Shown here piece by piece: positions 1 to 8,220 of a stretch of 26,401 nucleotides of DNA (position 1 is the stretch's first letter; the number at the start of each line of letters is the position of its first letter). Origin of the DNA: an uncultured Bacteroidota bacterium (lineage in GTDB: Bacteria; Bacteroidota; Bacteroidia; Bacteroidales; CAIWKO01). Under the pieces are notes generated by a model. It was given only the letters and a program-made list of their open reading frames with translations. It was not told the DNA's origin and ran no database searches. The DNA is taken from assembly GCA_937934705.1 (NCBI GenBank), contig CALGYY010000164.1, forward strand, positions 1-26,401, given 5' to 3'. The position numbers were made by a program, and so were the translations under genes.

Positions 1-26
1 AAAGCTCGATCAGGGCGTAAACTGAT

Positions 27-1217
27 TTACCTGATCACTTCTGTAACCAGTCGTGCGGCCTCTTCAAGTAATGTGGCGGGTAAGATCTTCAGTCCTGATT
101 CATCCAGGATCTTTTTAGCTTCCTCTGCATTGGTGCCCTGCAGTCTGACAATGATGGGCACCCGGATTTCTCCTATGGATTTGTAAGCATCCACGATACC
201 GGTCGCCACACGGTCGCATCTCACAATTCCCCCGAAAATATTGATGAGGATGGCCTTTACGTTATGATCGCTCAGAATGATGCGGAATGCTTCTTCCACC
301 CGCTTGGCATTGGCAGAGCCTCCCACATCAAGAAAGTTGGCAGGTTCACCGCCGGAGAGTTTGATGATGTCCATCGTAGCCATGGCCAGTCCGGCACCGT
401 TCACCATGCAGCCCACATTACCGTCAAGCTTGATGAAGTTCAGTCCGAATTTTCCGGCTTCAACTTCTGAGGGATCCTCTTCTTCCAGATCGCGCATCTC
501 AGCAATTCCGGGGTGGCGGAACAGTGCATTGTTGTCGGCTACTACCTTGGCGTCCGCAGCGTAGATCTGGTTGTCTGAAGTCTTGATCACAGGGTTGATC
601 TCGAACAATGAGGCATCGCTGCCGATAAAGGCAGCATAAAGGTTGGTGACGAACTGCTGGATCTCTTTATAAGCTGCACCTTCAAGCCCCAGGTTAAATG
701 CTACCTTACGGCACTGGAACGACTGAATACCGATGCCCGGAACGATCTCTTCCCTGAAAATAAACTCAGGACTTTCTTCGGCAACTTTTTCGATATCCAT
801 GCCTCCTTTGGGTGAATACACCAGCATATGTCTTCCGCGGTTTCTGTCAAGCAGCAGGCTCATGTAGAATTCCCTGATCGGAAATTCTCCGGGGTAGTAA
901 ATGTTTTGCTCGATCAAGACCTTGCGTACCAGCTTGCCCTCTTTTTTGGTCTGTGGGGTCACCAGCATCATTCCGATGATCTCCTTGGCGAAGTGTCTGG
1001 CTTCTTCAACGGATTTGGCAATTTTTACCCCGCCTCCCTTTCCCCGTCCACCGGCATGCACCTGTGCTTTTACTGCATAACGGTCTGTGTGTGTCGCGTC
1101 GTGAAGTGTCTGCGCTGCCCTTTCGGCCTCATATGGAGTGGATGCAAGGATGCCCTCAGGCACTTTTACACCGTATTTACGTAAGAGGATCTTACCCTGG
1201 TATTCGTGAAGGTTCAT
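27..1217 (-). CDS. sucC: Succinyl-CoA ligase (ADP-forming), beta subunit
   Basis: This is the beta subunit of succinyl-CoA synthetase. It acts in the cytoplasmic TCA cycle, converting succinyl-CoA to succinate with formation of ATP (or GTP). The 396-aa protein has the family's usual length. The N-terminal ATP-grasp domain opens with MNLHEYQGK and has the glycine-rich nucleotide loop HAGGRGKGGGVK at about residues 54-65. The metal-binding segment INPVIK...AADAKVV lies near residues 206-225. The C-terminal CoA-ligase domain has LDVGGSA and NIFGGIVRCD at about residues 295-335. The ATG at 1217 gives the canonical N-terminus. The alpha subunit gene sucD is not in this window, so the two subunits are not adjacent on this side. 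The gene has its own candidate promoter and is separated from the upstream transporter gene by a terminator. Confidence 0.97.
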   Translation of the reverse strand: MNLHEYQGKILLRKYGVKVPEGILASTPYEAERAAQTLHDATHTDRYAVKAQVHAGGRGKGGGVKIAKSVEEARHFAKEIIGMMLVTPQTKKEGKLVRKVLIEQNIYYPGEFPIREFYMSLLLDRNRGRHMLVYSPKGGMDIEKVAEESPEFIFREEIVPGIGIQSFQCRKVAFNLGLEGAAYKEIQQFVTNLYAAFIGSDASLFEINPVIKTSDNQIYAADAKVVADNNALFRHPGIAEMRDLEEEDPSEVEAGKFGLNFIKLDGNVGCMVNGAGLAMATMDIIKLSGGEPANFLDVGGSANAKRVEEAFRIILSDHNVKAILINIFGGIVRCDRVATGIVDAYKSIGEIRVPIIVRLQGTNAEEAKKILDESGLKILPATLLEEAARLVTEVIR

Positions 1218-1236
1218 GTGGTTTGGTTTTCGGCGG

Positions 1237-1268
1237 TAAAATTAACACCTTCATGACATTTTTGCAAT
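1237..1268 (-). promoter_or_regulatory. Candidate Bacteroidetes-type promoter of sucC
   Basis: On the minus strand, ATTG is followed after 20 bp by TAATTTTA. This fits the phylum's -33/-7 pattern (TTTG or TTG, 19-21 bp, TAnnTTTG) with one mismatch in the -7 element. The predicted transcript would start around 1230, about 13 bases before the sucC ATG. The call rests on pattern match only. Confidence 0.42.
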
Positions 1269-1378
1269 GATTTTTCTGTCGCACCGCATGTTATTGCATC
1301 ATCGCATTTTTACAAGAAAAAAGGTTAAGGAGTCCTCCGCTCCCGAGCCTGATGATATTAAGATTCAGACGAAATAGT

Positions 1379-1412
1379 AAAAAAAGAAGGCTGCCTGAAT
1401 GAGGCAGCCTTA
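1379..1412 (-). terminator. Intrinsic terminator, probably bidirectional
   Basis: A perfect 10-bp stem, AAGGCTGCCT and AGGCAGCCTT (1388-1397 and 1403-1412), encloses a 5-base loop. On the minus strand it is followed by CTTTTTTTT, starting 6 bases after the transporter stop codon. On the plus strand it is followed by a run of seven T. It clearly ends the peptide-transporter transcript and isolates it from sucC. Confidence 0.85.
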
Positions 1413-1418
1413 CTTTTT

Positions 1419-3266
1419 TTATTTTGTGACCCTTTCGAGTCGCTTCATGATTGAGAAAATGAAAACTGCCGCCAGGATACAACAAATAATGAAGATGCCC
1501 CACAGTATATACAGTTCAACTTTCCCCCAAAGAACGCTGCCGACAAAAAGAAATTTGTTTCCAATGGCAGTCGCTAATAACCAACCTCCTTGCATCAAGC
1601 CCTGGAAACGTTGAGGAGCAACCTTGGCAACGAAAGAAAGGCCGATCGGACTTAAGAAGAGTTCAGCAATGGTGAGAATTAAGTATGAACTCATGAGCCA
1701 ATATGGAGAGACTCTTTCGGTTTCAGCAACTGCAGCTCCGGCCATATCGCTCGGAGAAACAAGTCCCATGGAACAGAAGAGAACCAACACAAAACCGAAT
1801 GCAGCAATCACCATCCCAATTCCGATCTTACGTGGGGATGAGGGCTCTTTTCCCTTCTTGGCCAGCCAACTGAAAATACCCATTACCAATGGTGTTAATG
1901 CCACAATGAACAATGGGTTGAATGATTGAAAGACTTCCGGTGAAATCAAATTTGAAGCGCCATAAGTTGAGGCGAAATAGTAACTCAGATAACCGAATCC
2001 AAGAAATCCTGCAGCGCCAATAATTCTTGACCAGGTATTCTTCGTGAAAAAAATCATCGCGCATCCGGCAATGGCTGCAATCACAGATAAGATGGACCAA
2101 ATGTTGAAGAATAGGTTGGTATATGGGCCAACATATTGATTCGTATAATCACGTGCAAACATGGTTAATGTTAATCCGTTTTGATGGAACGACATCCAGA
2201 AGAAAATCACCACGACAAAGACAAGTGTCAATGCAACCACCCGGGGTTTCTCTTCTTTAGTTGAAACCTGAAAAATGAGGGATACAAAGCCAACAAATAA
2301 ACCTACTGCTAAGCCAAGTTTATAATTGATGTCTTTAATGTCGGTAAACATATCCCAAACTAAGAACAGTAGGGCAACAACGGCCATTAAAACCGCCGAA
2401 ATGACTATGTACCTAATGTTTTTCGCCCAATTAAATGCGGGCTTAGTTTCAGTGGCAGCAGGTGAGCTTTCCCTAGCTACTTTCGCTAACTTATATTTTG
2501 AAGGAAGGCGTTTATTGAAGATCAAATAAATAATCAATGACAAGATCATGGCTCCTGCTGCGATAGCGAAGGCGTAGTTGAAACCGGCTGCAAATACATC
2601 AATGTAATCTGCAGCAAAGACATCCAAATTCGCGGCTGATTTTCCACCGTTTGGAATAATTGCAGCATTCGCATATTCCTTGAATTGATCTACATTTTTT
2701 AAAGTGCCTTCAAGATGCTGATGACAAAGTGAAGGAAGATTAGCGTTCTCAATGTATCCATTCCGGGTTAACCAGAACTCTTTTATTCCTTTTGCAACAA
2801 ATGGAGCGAAGAAGGCTCCGATATTGATCCCCATATAAAAGATCATGAAAGCGCTGTCTCTGAATTTCTTGTACTTGTCATCATCGTACATTTGCCCGAC
2901 AACTGCTTGCAAATTCCCTTTGAAAAGGCCATTTCCAAGAGCGATGATCATCAGAGCGGTAATGGAAACCCATAATTCTGAACCGGGAATTGCAATTAAA
3001 AAGTATCCAGCGAACATGACCACCTGGCCGATGAAGATTACCGATTTGTATTTTTTTGTCCAGTCAGCCAGCATACCCCCGATCAGGGCAAGAGCATAAA
3101 TAGCAAAATAGAACCAGGAATAAATACTTCCTGCCGAGTCAGCATCCAGTCCATAACGGGCCTGCAAGAACATAACAAGAATGGCCATCATGGTGTAGAA
3201 GCCAAATCGTTCACCCATATTCGTGAAGAAGGCTACCAATAATCCTTTGGGATGATTTTTCAACAT
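1419..3266 (-). CDS. POT/PTR-family proton-coupled peptide transporter (MFS)
   Basis: This is an inner-membrane transporter of the proton-dependent oligopeptide transporter family, which imports di- and tripeptides with protons. The 615 residues contain about 14 hydrophobic segments. The family signature at the start of helix 1 reads NMGERFGFYT (residues 16-25), followed by a typical helix-2 region (YSWFYFAIYALALIGGMLADW) and FKGNLQAVVGQMYDDD. The usual ExxERF motif appears here as NxxERF: the first glutamate, linked to proton coupling in studied members, is Asn16. A soluble insertion of roughly 60 residues lies between the hydrophobic segments near residues 170-230. The gene stands alone, with a strong promoter upstream and a terminator downstream. 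By eye its codons look more A+T-rich than its neighbours; I did not compute this. The exact substrate cannot be read from the sequence. Confidence 0.92.
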   Translation of the reverse strand: MLKNHPKGLLVAFFTNMGERFGFYTMMAILVMFLQARYGLDADSAGSIYSWFYFAIYALALIGGMLADWTKKYKSVIFIGQVVMFAGYFLIAIPGSELWVSITALMIIALGNGLFKGNLQAVVGQMYDDDKYKKFRDSAFMIFYMGINIGAFFAPFVAKGIKEFWLTRNGYIENANLPSLCHQHLEGTLKNVDQFKEYANAAIIPNGGKSAANLDVFAADYIDVFAAGFNYAFAIAAGAMILSLIIYLIFNKRLPSKYKLAKVARESSPAATETKPAFNWAKNIRYIVISAVLMAVVALLFLVWDMFTDIKDINYKLGLAVGLFVGFVSLIFQVSTKEEKPRVVALTLVFVVVIFFWMSFHQNGLTLTMFARDYTNQYVGPYTNLFFNIWSILSVIAAIAGCAMIFFTKNTWSRIIGAAGFLGFGYLSYYFASTYGASNLISPEVFQSFNPLFIVALTPLVMGIFSWLAKKGKEPSSPRKIGIGMVIAAFGFVLVLFCSMGLVSPSDMAGAAVAETERVSPYWLMSSYLILTIAELFLSPIGLSFVAKVAPQRFQGLMQGGWLLATAIGNKFLFVGSVLWGKVELYILWGIFIICCILAAVFIFSIMKRLERVTK

Positions 3267-3319
3267 AACTAGTCGTTTAGGTGAGTATTGATTGAATTAT
3301 AAAATTTCGTGAAGGTGTG

Positions 3320-3350
3320 CAAAAATAAGAAAACATTCCGGTTATGCAAA
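3320..3350 (-). promoter_or_regulatory. Promoter of the peptide transporter gene
   Basis: On the minus strand, TTTG (3347-3350) is followed after 19 bp by TATTTTTG (3320-3327). This is an exact match to the Bacteroidetes housekeeping promoter pattern. The predicted start is near 3313, giving a leader of about 46 bases before the ATG at 3266. Confidence 0.65.
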
Positions 3351-3427
3351 TAAGCATTTTCACGTCATCTGTTAAAAGATGCCTAAAGTTTGCCGGGCGC
3401 TACGAAGAAGGTGTTAAAAAGTAAGGA

Positions 3428-5530
3428 TCAGAACTTAAGCCTTAACTGTGCTTTAATCTCCGATTTGTGATTGCCCTGTATTTCCGTCAGGCCGGATCCG
3501 ATGACATCCTGGTTGCTGTATGTGGTGATCGCATACCTGACCCAGAAATCAAGATGACGGTGCAGTTTGATCTTGGCCATGAGGTAAAAACGGCTTCCTT
3601 TATAATAATAGGCCGGAATGCTGTAGGCGTACAGAACATCGTTCTCGTAAGCATACAGGCGTGCGTCATAACTGTCGGTCTGAAAAAGTGCATAGCGTGC
3701 TGACAGGGAGAAGGGCAGTTTTTCGGGTTTATAGCGGATGTCCTGATACACGACAAAACCGTGTTCTTTCGGTTCTTCTCCCTGATGATAGGTCAGGTAT
3801 TCCACCCTGCTTTTCAAGGTGATGGCCGGGCTGACCTGACACGAGAGATTATATCTGATGCTGTGTTTTATCAGTCGTTCGGGATAGTCAATCAGATTGT
3901 CCTCATCCGTGTTGTTTTGTGCTTTTTGCTCATAGCGGTATTTCAGGTACATTTCCATTTTTTTGTTGGGCTTATACACCAGCTGGGCCATATAATCCTG
4001 CCCCACGGAGGGTGCATCTACCCTGTATCTCAGCCAGTTGAAGCGGAAATAATCAGCATAAGCCGCAAGGTTCCATTTAGGATTGAATTTCAGGGTCAGC
4101 CCGGTGAAAATGCCTTCTTCATTGTTGTTTCGGCTTCCCTCTGCAAAAGCGTTGGAATACATGGCCTGGTAATCCTTCTGGTAGTTCCTGTAAAGCAACG
4201 ACAGTGAAACATGGGGATCAAGGCTCATCATTACCCCTCCAATACCGGCCATCCCGCCGTTCCAACTTCGCGATATTTCTCCGAAGAAATTCATGTTGCG
4301 GATCACATAGCTGAAATCCAGTCCGAAATTGGTATTTCTTTTCCCGGTGAAGTCAAACTGATTGTACAATTGAAGTTCTTTGTTGAGTTCGGTGGTGTAT
4401 ACATCGTAAACACCTGTGATTCCTATATTAAGTCTTCTGTTACGGTAAGCCAGATGCCCACCCATGATCTGTTCTCCGATCGCCTTGCGGTCTTCGGCTT
4501 CCGATGGGGTGGAATGCAGACCGGTTTCCTGGATGGAAGTGATATACAGAACTTCTCCCGATACACTGTCCACATCTGCGATGTTTCCGTCCACTTTTTT
4601 GTTGGAATAGAAAGCCGTAAGTTCAAAACCTTTGAAGTTCATAGTCATGGCCCCGCCCCTGAGGAAGTTCCTTTCATCAACAGACGTGAATGGTCTGAGG
4701 CCCATGGGCATTTTTTTAATATTGATCACATCGGATGATTTACCAAAACCCATCCCCGTCCAGAAAGTCAGCCCCTGTCCGAACTGGGCATGATAATCAC
4801 CCAAAACAATGCTTTTAAAAATACTCAGGTTATTGACCATGAGATGGGCTGAATAAAAGTCAAACCCATATTTCTGAGCTCCCCTGAAAAACTGCTCGCC
4901 CGCGTCTTTTTCCGCAGTCAAACCGATGCTGATCTTGTTGAAAAATTTATAACGGTAACGCATGTAAACCTTGTCGGGACTTCCAAGGTAGCGTGAGTTC
5001 GGACTGAGAGCCAGTGCAGAGTCTGAAATGGGGCTGTAACCCTCCTGTTGTTCCAGCACACGCTGATAGCGGATGAACAGGTCATGGTCGCTGTACTGAA
5101 GGGCATCCCTGAAATTGAAGCGTGTGGCCCCTTCGTTGCTGACCCTTACGTAAGGAAGTATGGCATTGATGGTGGCCACATCGAAACCATCCACAGCCTG
5201 AAGTTCATATACAGACAGGAGTTTGCCGTTTTTTTGAATGTGTGTGATGAGGTTGCTGATCTGCACTTCATTCAGCATATATAAATTTTGAAGATCCTCC
5301 GCTTTTGCAGTGTTCAGGTTGATTTTATGCCTGGTGTAGTAGTCGAGTTCCTGAAGCAGATCCGAGTAGTCCAGATCTCCGTCGGTCTGGGTGGCAATAT
5401 TTTCAATTTTCTGCTCGTTGTCATCCTCCTTCACCGGTTCGTCAGGATCCTGCGCCATCAGTGGCATAGTCATCAGCAGGAAGATGACAGGCAGGATGAA
5501 TGACCTCAGAAATTCTGTCGTTGATTTCAT
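3428..5530 (-). CDS. Helix-hairpin-helix domain outer-membrane protein
   Basis: This is a 700-aa envelope protein of unknown exact role. I start it at the ATG at 5530, one base after the stop of the upstream gene, because this places a good signal peptide (FILPVIFLLMTMPLMAQ) at the N-terminus. An ATG at 5557 would add nine residues and overlap that gene. After an acidic linker, residues about 68-128 form a ComEA-like paired helix-hairpin-helix (INLNTAKAEDLQNL; LLSVYELQAVDGF). The remainder, to the C-terminal aromatic-alternating strand ending QLRLKF, consists of alternating beta strands rich in Tyr and Phe. That is typical of an outer-membrane barrel. Proteins with this architecture are common in Bacteroidetes and are annotated only as HHH-domain proteins. 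It is translationally coupled to the PorV/PorQ-like gene, so the two probably work together at the outer membrane. Confidence 0.85.
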   Translation of the reverse strand: MKSTTEFLRSFILPVIFLLMTMPLMAQDPDEPVKEDDNEQKIENIATQTDGDLDYSDLLQELDYYTRHKINLNTAKAEDLQNLYMLNEVQISNLITHIQKNGKLLSVYELQAVDGFDVATINAILPYVRVSNEGATRFNFRDALQYSDHDLFIRYQRVLEQQEGYSPISDSALALSPNSRYLGSPDKVYMRYRYKFFNKISIGLTAEKDAGEQFFRGAQKYGFDFYSAHLMVNNLSIFKSIVLGDYHAQFGQGLTFWTGMGFGKSSDVINIKKMPMGLRPFTSVDERNFLRGGAMTMNFKGFELTAFYSNKKVDGNIADVDSVSGEVLYITSIQETGLHSTPSEAEDRKAIGEQIMGGHLAYRNRRLNIGITGVYDVYTTELNKELQLYNQFDFTGKRNTNFGLDFSYVIRNMNFFGEISRSWNGGMAGIGGVMMSLDPHVSLSLLYRNYQKDYQAMYSNAFAEGSRNNNEEGIFTGLTLKFNPKWNLAAYADYFRFNWLRYRVDAPSVGQDYMAQLVYKPNKKMEMYLKYRYEQKAQNNTDEDNLIDYPERLIKHSIRYNLSCQVSPAITLKSRVEYLTYHQGEEPKEHGFVVYQDIRYKPEKLPFSLSARYALFQTDSYDARLYAYENDVLYAYSIPAYYYKGSRFYLMAKIKLHRHLDFWVRYAITTYSNQDVIGSGLTEIQGNHKSEIKAQLRLKF

Positions 5531-5531
5531 C

Positions 5532-6374
5532 TTATTCGGCTTTTTTTCTGAAGGCATACATCATACTGATCTGCGGGCTGAAGCCGAGCACCTGGTGCCG
5601 GCTGGCACTGATATCTGCTTTAAAATTCCCGAATTCAAGTCCTATTCCGAAACTGTTGGTGAACGGACTGGTGCCGATACCCGCCCGGAGGTAAACCGGT
5701 TTGGCCAGGTGGTATTCCACCCCCGCTCTGAACTGAGCCTTTTCATTGATGTTTTTCTCGGTTTCTATGGCCACAACCGCTTTGTCGGTGAAGCTGTATG
5801 AGAGTCCCGCCCTGAAGATCACCGGTACACGGTCTGTCCCGAGTTTGGATACTTTTGCGTGTATGGGATTGAACACATGCACCCCAAAGACCAGATTCTT
5901 GATAATGATTGCCCTGAGGCCGATTTCGAAGGTGAAGATATTGGCATTGCCATAGTCTTCCGCGATATGTGTTCTCAGATAATCCAATTGCACACCGGCA
6001 GACAGGCGCTCACCAAAAGCCATGGCATAGGCCAGTCCGACCTTTGATTCATTGTATAACTGATATCCGAAGTAATTGTAAGTCACTCCGAAGACGCCCG
6101 CTTTTTTTACCGGCAGCACAAAGCCAAAGGCCCCCTGTGTAAGCTCTTTCATCAAAAAGCGGTTTTCCCCGTAAATACCGGCGGCCATTTCATTATAGAA
6201 AGCCATCCCGGCCTGGTTGTTATGAATTGACCAGAAGTCATCAAAGGTCACACTTGCATTACCCATAGCGGCTGAACGTGCCCCGATCGGATGGTTATCT
6301 TTTTGTGCGTGAACACGCTGCCCCACAGAAAAAAGCAGACAGAGACTGAAAATAATGACCGCAGATCGTAGCAT
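5532..6374 (-). CDS. PorV/PorQ-like outer-membrane barrel protein
   Basis: This is a 280-aa outer-membrane protein resembling the PorV/PorQ (FadL-like, UPF0164-type) family, whose members act with the T9SS. I chose the ATG at 6374 over a TTG at 6407 because it begins directly with a signal peptide (MLRSAVIIFSLCLLFSV...HAQ). The mature protein starts with GARSAAMGNASVTF followed by SIHNNQAGMAF, which is the hallmark N-terminus of this group. The rest is amphipathic beta strands ending in MMYAFRKKAE. It is the first gene of a two-gene operon with the helix-hairpin-helix protein (1-base gap). The family is large, and I cannot say whether this paralogue serves T9SS export or is simply a porin-like barrel. 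Confidence 0.8.
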   Translation of the reverse strand: MLRSAVIIFSLCLLFSVGQRVHAQKDNHPIGARSAAMGNASVTFDDFWSIHNNQAGMAFYNEMAAGIYGENRFLMKELTQGAFGFVLPVKKAGVFGVTYNYFGYQLYNESKVGLAYAMAFGERLSAGVQLDYLRTHIAEDYGNANIFTFEIGLRAIIIKNLVFGVHVFNPIHAKVSKLGTDRVPVIFRAGLSYSFTDKAVVAIETEKNINEKAQFRAGVEYHLAKPVYLRAGIGTSPFTNSFGIGLEFGNFKADISASRHQVLGFSPQISMMYAFRKKAE

Positions 6375-6549
6375 AGGCGTCAGAAATTGGGTACTAAAGG
6401 TACACAAATTATTATTCAGATGGTTTTCCGGTATGCAAGTTAAAAATCGTGTCCCGACAGGTCAAAAGACCCTTTCGGAGGGGGGAGTCATCAGCGTACT
6501 TTAACCGGCGGAAATAAACTTACGAATTGTTAATCACAAAATCTTCCCT

Positions 6550-7032
6550 ATGATATCGAACATGATCGACATGATCAGAATACTGATGGTATGTCTGGCC
6601 TTTTTTATGGGCTATTTCCTGGGTTTTGGAAAGGAAAGTTACGATCCTGTGCTTCAGATTCATGTGATGAGCCCGCTGCTGGTCTGTGCAGTGGCCGGAA
6701 TTTCAGGTCTGGAGGGCTTATTGATGGGCAGGCAATCGGCCCGGGCCAAAGGTTATGAGGAAGGCAGCAACTATCAGAAACAATCTGCTCTTGCTATGAT
6801 TTCAATGTCTGTTGTGGCATGTACAGTGTATTTTCTGAATTGGGGCTTCTATGCAGATATGACCGTGATGCTGATCTTTCTGCTTTTCTTTCTTCTTTCG
6901 GGGATCAATCATGCCTTGCAGGCCATCATGCGAAAAAATTACAAATGGCAGAATATTAATCGTCCCGTTATTACATTGCTAATGATTGCCGGATTACTTT
7001 ATCCTTTGATCACCGCATTTCAAAAGATGTAG
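6550..7032 (+). CDS. Small polytopic membrane protein, possibly DUF6790-like
   Basis: This is a 160-aa protein with five probable membrane helices (about residues 8-26, 40-60, 77-97, 101-121 and 138-157). Between helices 2 and 3 is a hydrophilic loop, GRQSARAKGYEEGSNYQKQ, and the following helices contain NWGFY and SGINHALQ. This pattern recalls an uncharacterised membrane family (DUF6790), but I recognise it only weakly. The start at 6550 is an ATG; one at 6562 is an alternative. The stop is two bases before the sigma-54 response regulator, so the two genes are almost certainly co-transcribed and the membrane protein may relate functionally to that regulator. No clear promoter is visible in the 175-bp divergent gap upstream. 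Function is unknown. Confidence 0.75.
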   Translation: MISNMIDMIRILMVCLAFFMGYFLGFGKESYDPVLQIHVMSPLLVCAVAGISGLEGLLMGRQSARAKGYEEGSNYQKQSALAMISMSVVACTVYFLNWGFYADMTVMLIFLLFFLLSGINHALQAIMRKNYKWQNINRPVITLLMIAGLLYPLITAFQKM

Positions 7033-7034
7033 AT

Positions 7035-8213
7035 ATGGAATTACCTGAAAAAATCAGGGTCGCCGTCGTTGAAGACGATATGATCCATTACAAGCTGATT
7101 TTACAGCACCTCGACCCGGAAACCTTTGCCGTGGAGTGGTTTCAGACAGCAATATCTTTTCTGGATCACAAGGAGGAGGGTTTCGATATTGTTACTCTTG
7201 ATCACAACCTTCCGGACGCAAGGGGACTGGATATTCTGAAGGCCATGAAATCCGGCGGGCTTGAAAACCACGTGATCTATTTCTCGGGACAGGATGATGT
7301 TTCAGTGGTTGTGGAGGTATATCGTCTGGGGGCAAGGCATTATATCGTGAAGAACCAGAATGCATTTGTTGAGTTTCGGCATGCGGTGGATCAGATCGTA
7401 AAAGAGATCGGGCTGAGGAATGAACTGCAGCAATTAAAGGGTCTGGTCGTCAGGCGCGAAAAGTACGAGCGTCTGGTAGGAGAGAGTCCGGAAATGATGC
7501 GGGTGCTGAAGCTCATACAAAAAGTGGAGCGAACAGATCTTCTGACCCTGATCACCGGGGAGAGCGGGACGGGGAAGGAACTGGTTGCACAGGCCATCCA
7601 CAAGAATTCGAACCGCAGTAAAAAGCCTTTTGTGGCGGTGAATGTGTCAGCCATTCCGTCGGACCTGGTGGAGAGTGAGCTTTTCGGGCATGAGAAAGGA
7701 GCCTTCACCGGTGCGGATTCGCGGCGTTTCGGAAAGTTTGAAGAAGCGGATCAGGGAACCATTTTCCTGGATGAGATCGGGGATATGGACCTGATGCTTC
7801 AGACCAAACTATTGAGGGTTTTGCAGGAGAAGACAATCACACGTCTGGGAAGCAATAAAGAATTGCCGGTCGATATCAGGATTCTCCTGGCCACCAACCG
7901 GAATCTCGGAAAAATGGTGAGGGAAGGCCGGTTTCGCGAAGATCTGTACTACAGGGTGCAGGGCTTCCTGATCCATCTGCCTCCCCTGCGCGATAGAGGG
8001 AATGATGTGATCATATTGGCTGAGCACTTCCTGAAAGCGTATTACGCTGAGGCTACGCAGGTACCAAAGGTATTTCACCGCTCGGCCTGGGAACGCTTAC
8101 TCAGGCATCCATGGCCGGGCAATGTCAGAGAGCTGAAAGCAGTCGTGGAAAGGGCCATCCTGATCAGCGATGGCCCCGAGATCCTGGGTGAGGATCTGAT
8201 GTTCTCCGAATAA
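7035..8213 (+). CDS. Sigma-54-dependent response regulator (NtrC type) without a DNA-binding domain
   Basis: This is a 392-aa bacterial enhancer-binding-type regulator. The receiver domain (about residues 6-125) has the acidic pocket E13/D14/D15, phospho-acceptor Asp56, Ser84 and Lys106. The AAA+ sigma-54 interaction domain (about residues 145-378) is complete: Walker A GESGTGKE (175-182), the sigma-54 contact loop GAFTGA (222-227), Walker B IFLDEIGD with D246/E247, arginine-finger region FREDLYYR (300-307), and sensor II GNVREL (362-367). The protein then stops at LGEDLMFSE. The Fis-type helix-turn-helix that normally follows is absent, and the next 7 bases lead into a convergent gene, so no remnant remains. 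Known HTH-less members (for example FlgR of Helicobacter) activate sigma-54 from solution. The upstream membrane protein is in the same operon. The nearest kinase, the hybrid one at 9759-13085, is a possible but unproven partner. Confidence 0.93.
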   Translation: MELPEKIRVAVVEDDMIHYKLILQHLDPETFAVEWFQTAISFLDHKEEGFDIVTLDHNLPDARGLDILKAMKSGGLENHVIYFSGQDDVSVVVEVYRLGARHYIVKNQNAFVEFRHAVDQIVKEIGLRNELQQLKGLVVRREKYERLVGESPEMMRVLKLIQKVERTDLLTLITGESGTGKELVAQAIHKNSNRSKKPFVAVNVSAIPSDLVESELFGHEKGAFTGADSRRFGKFEEADQGTIFLDEIGDMDLMLQTKLLRVLQEKTITRLGSNKELPVDIRILLATNRNLGKMVREGRFREDLYYRVQGFLIHLPPLRDRGNDVIILAEHFLKAYYAEATQVPKVFHRSAWERLLRHPWPGNVRELKAVVERAILISDGPEILGEDLMFSE

Positions 8214-8220
8214 AATGCCG

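Noticed and set aside
3366..3381. CATCT...AGATG hairpin downstream of the HHH gene
   Set aside because: It has five pairs, no T-run, and lies within the transporter's upstream region.
4211..4738. 175-codon plus-strand open frame opposite the HHH protein gene
   Set aside because: It lies wholly inside a well-supported gene on the other strand and looks random in composition.
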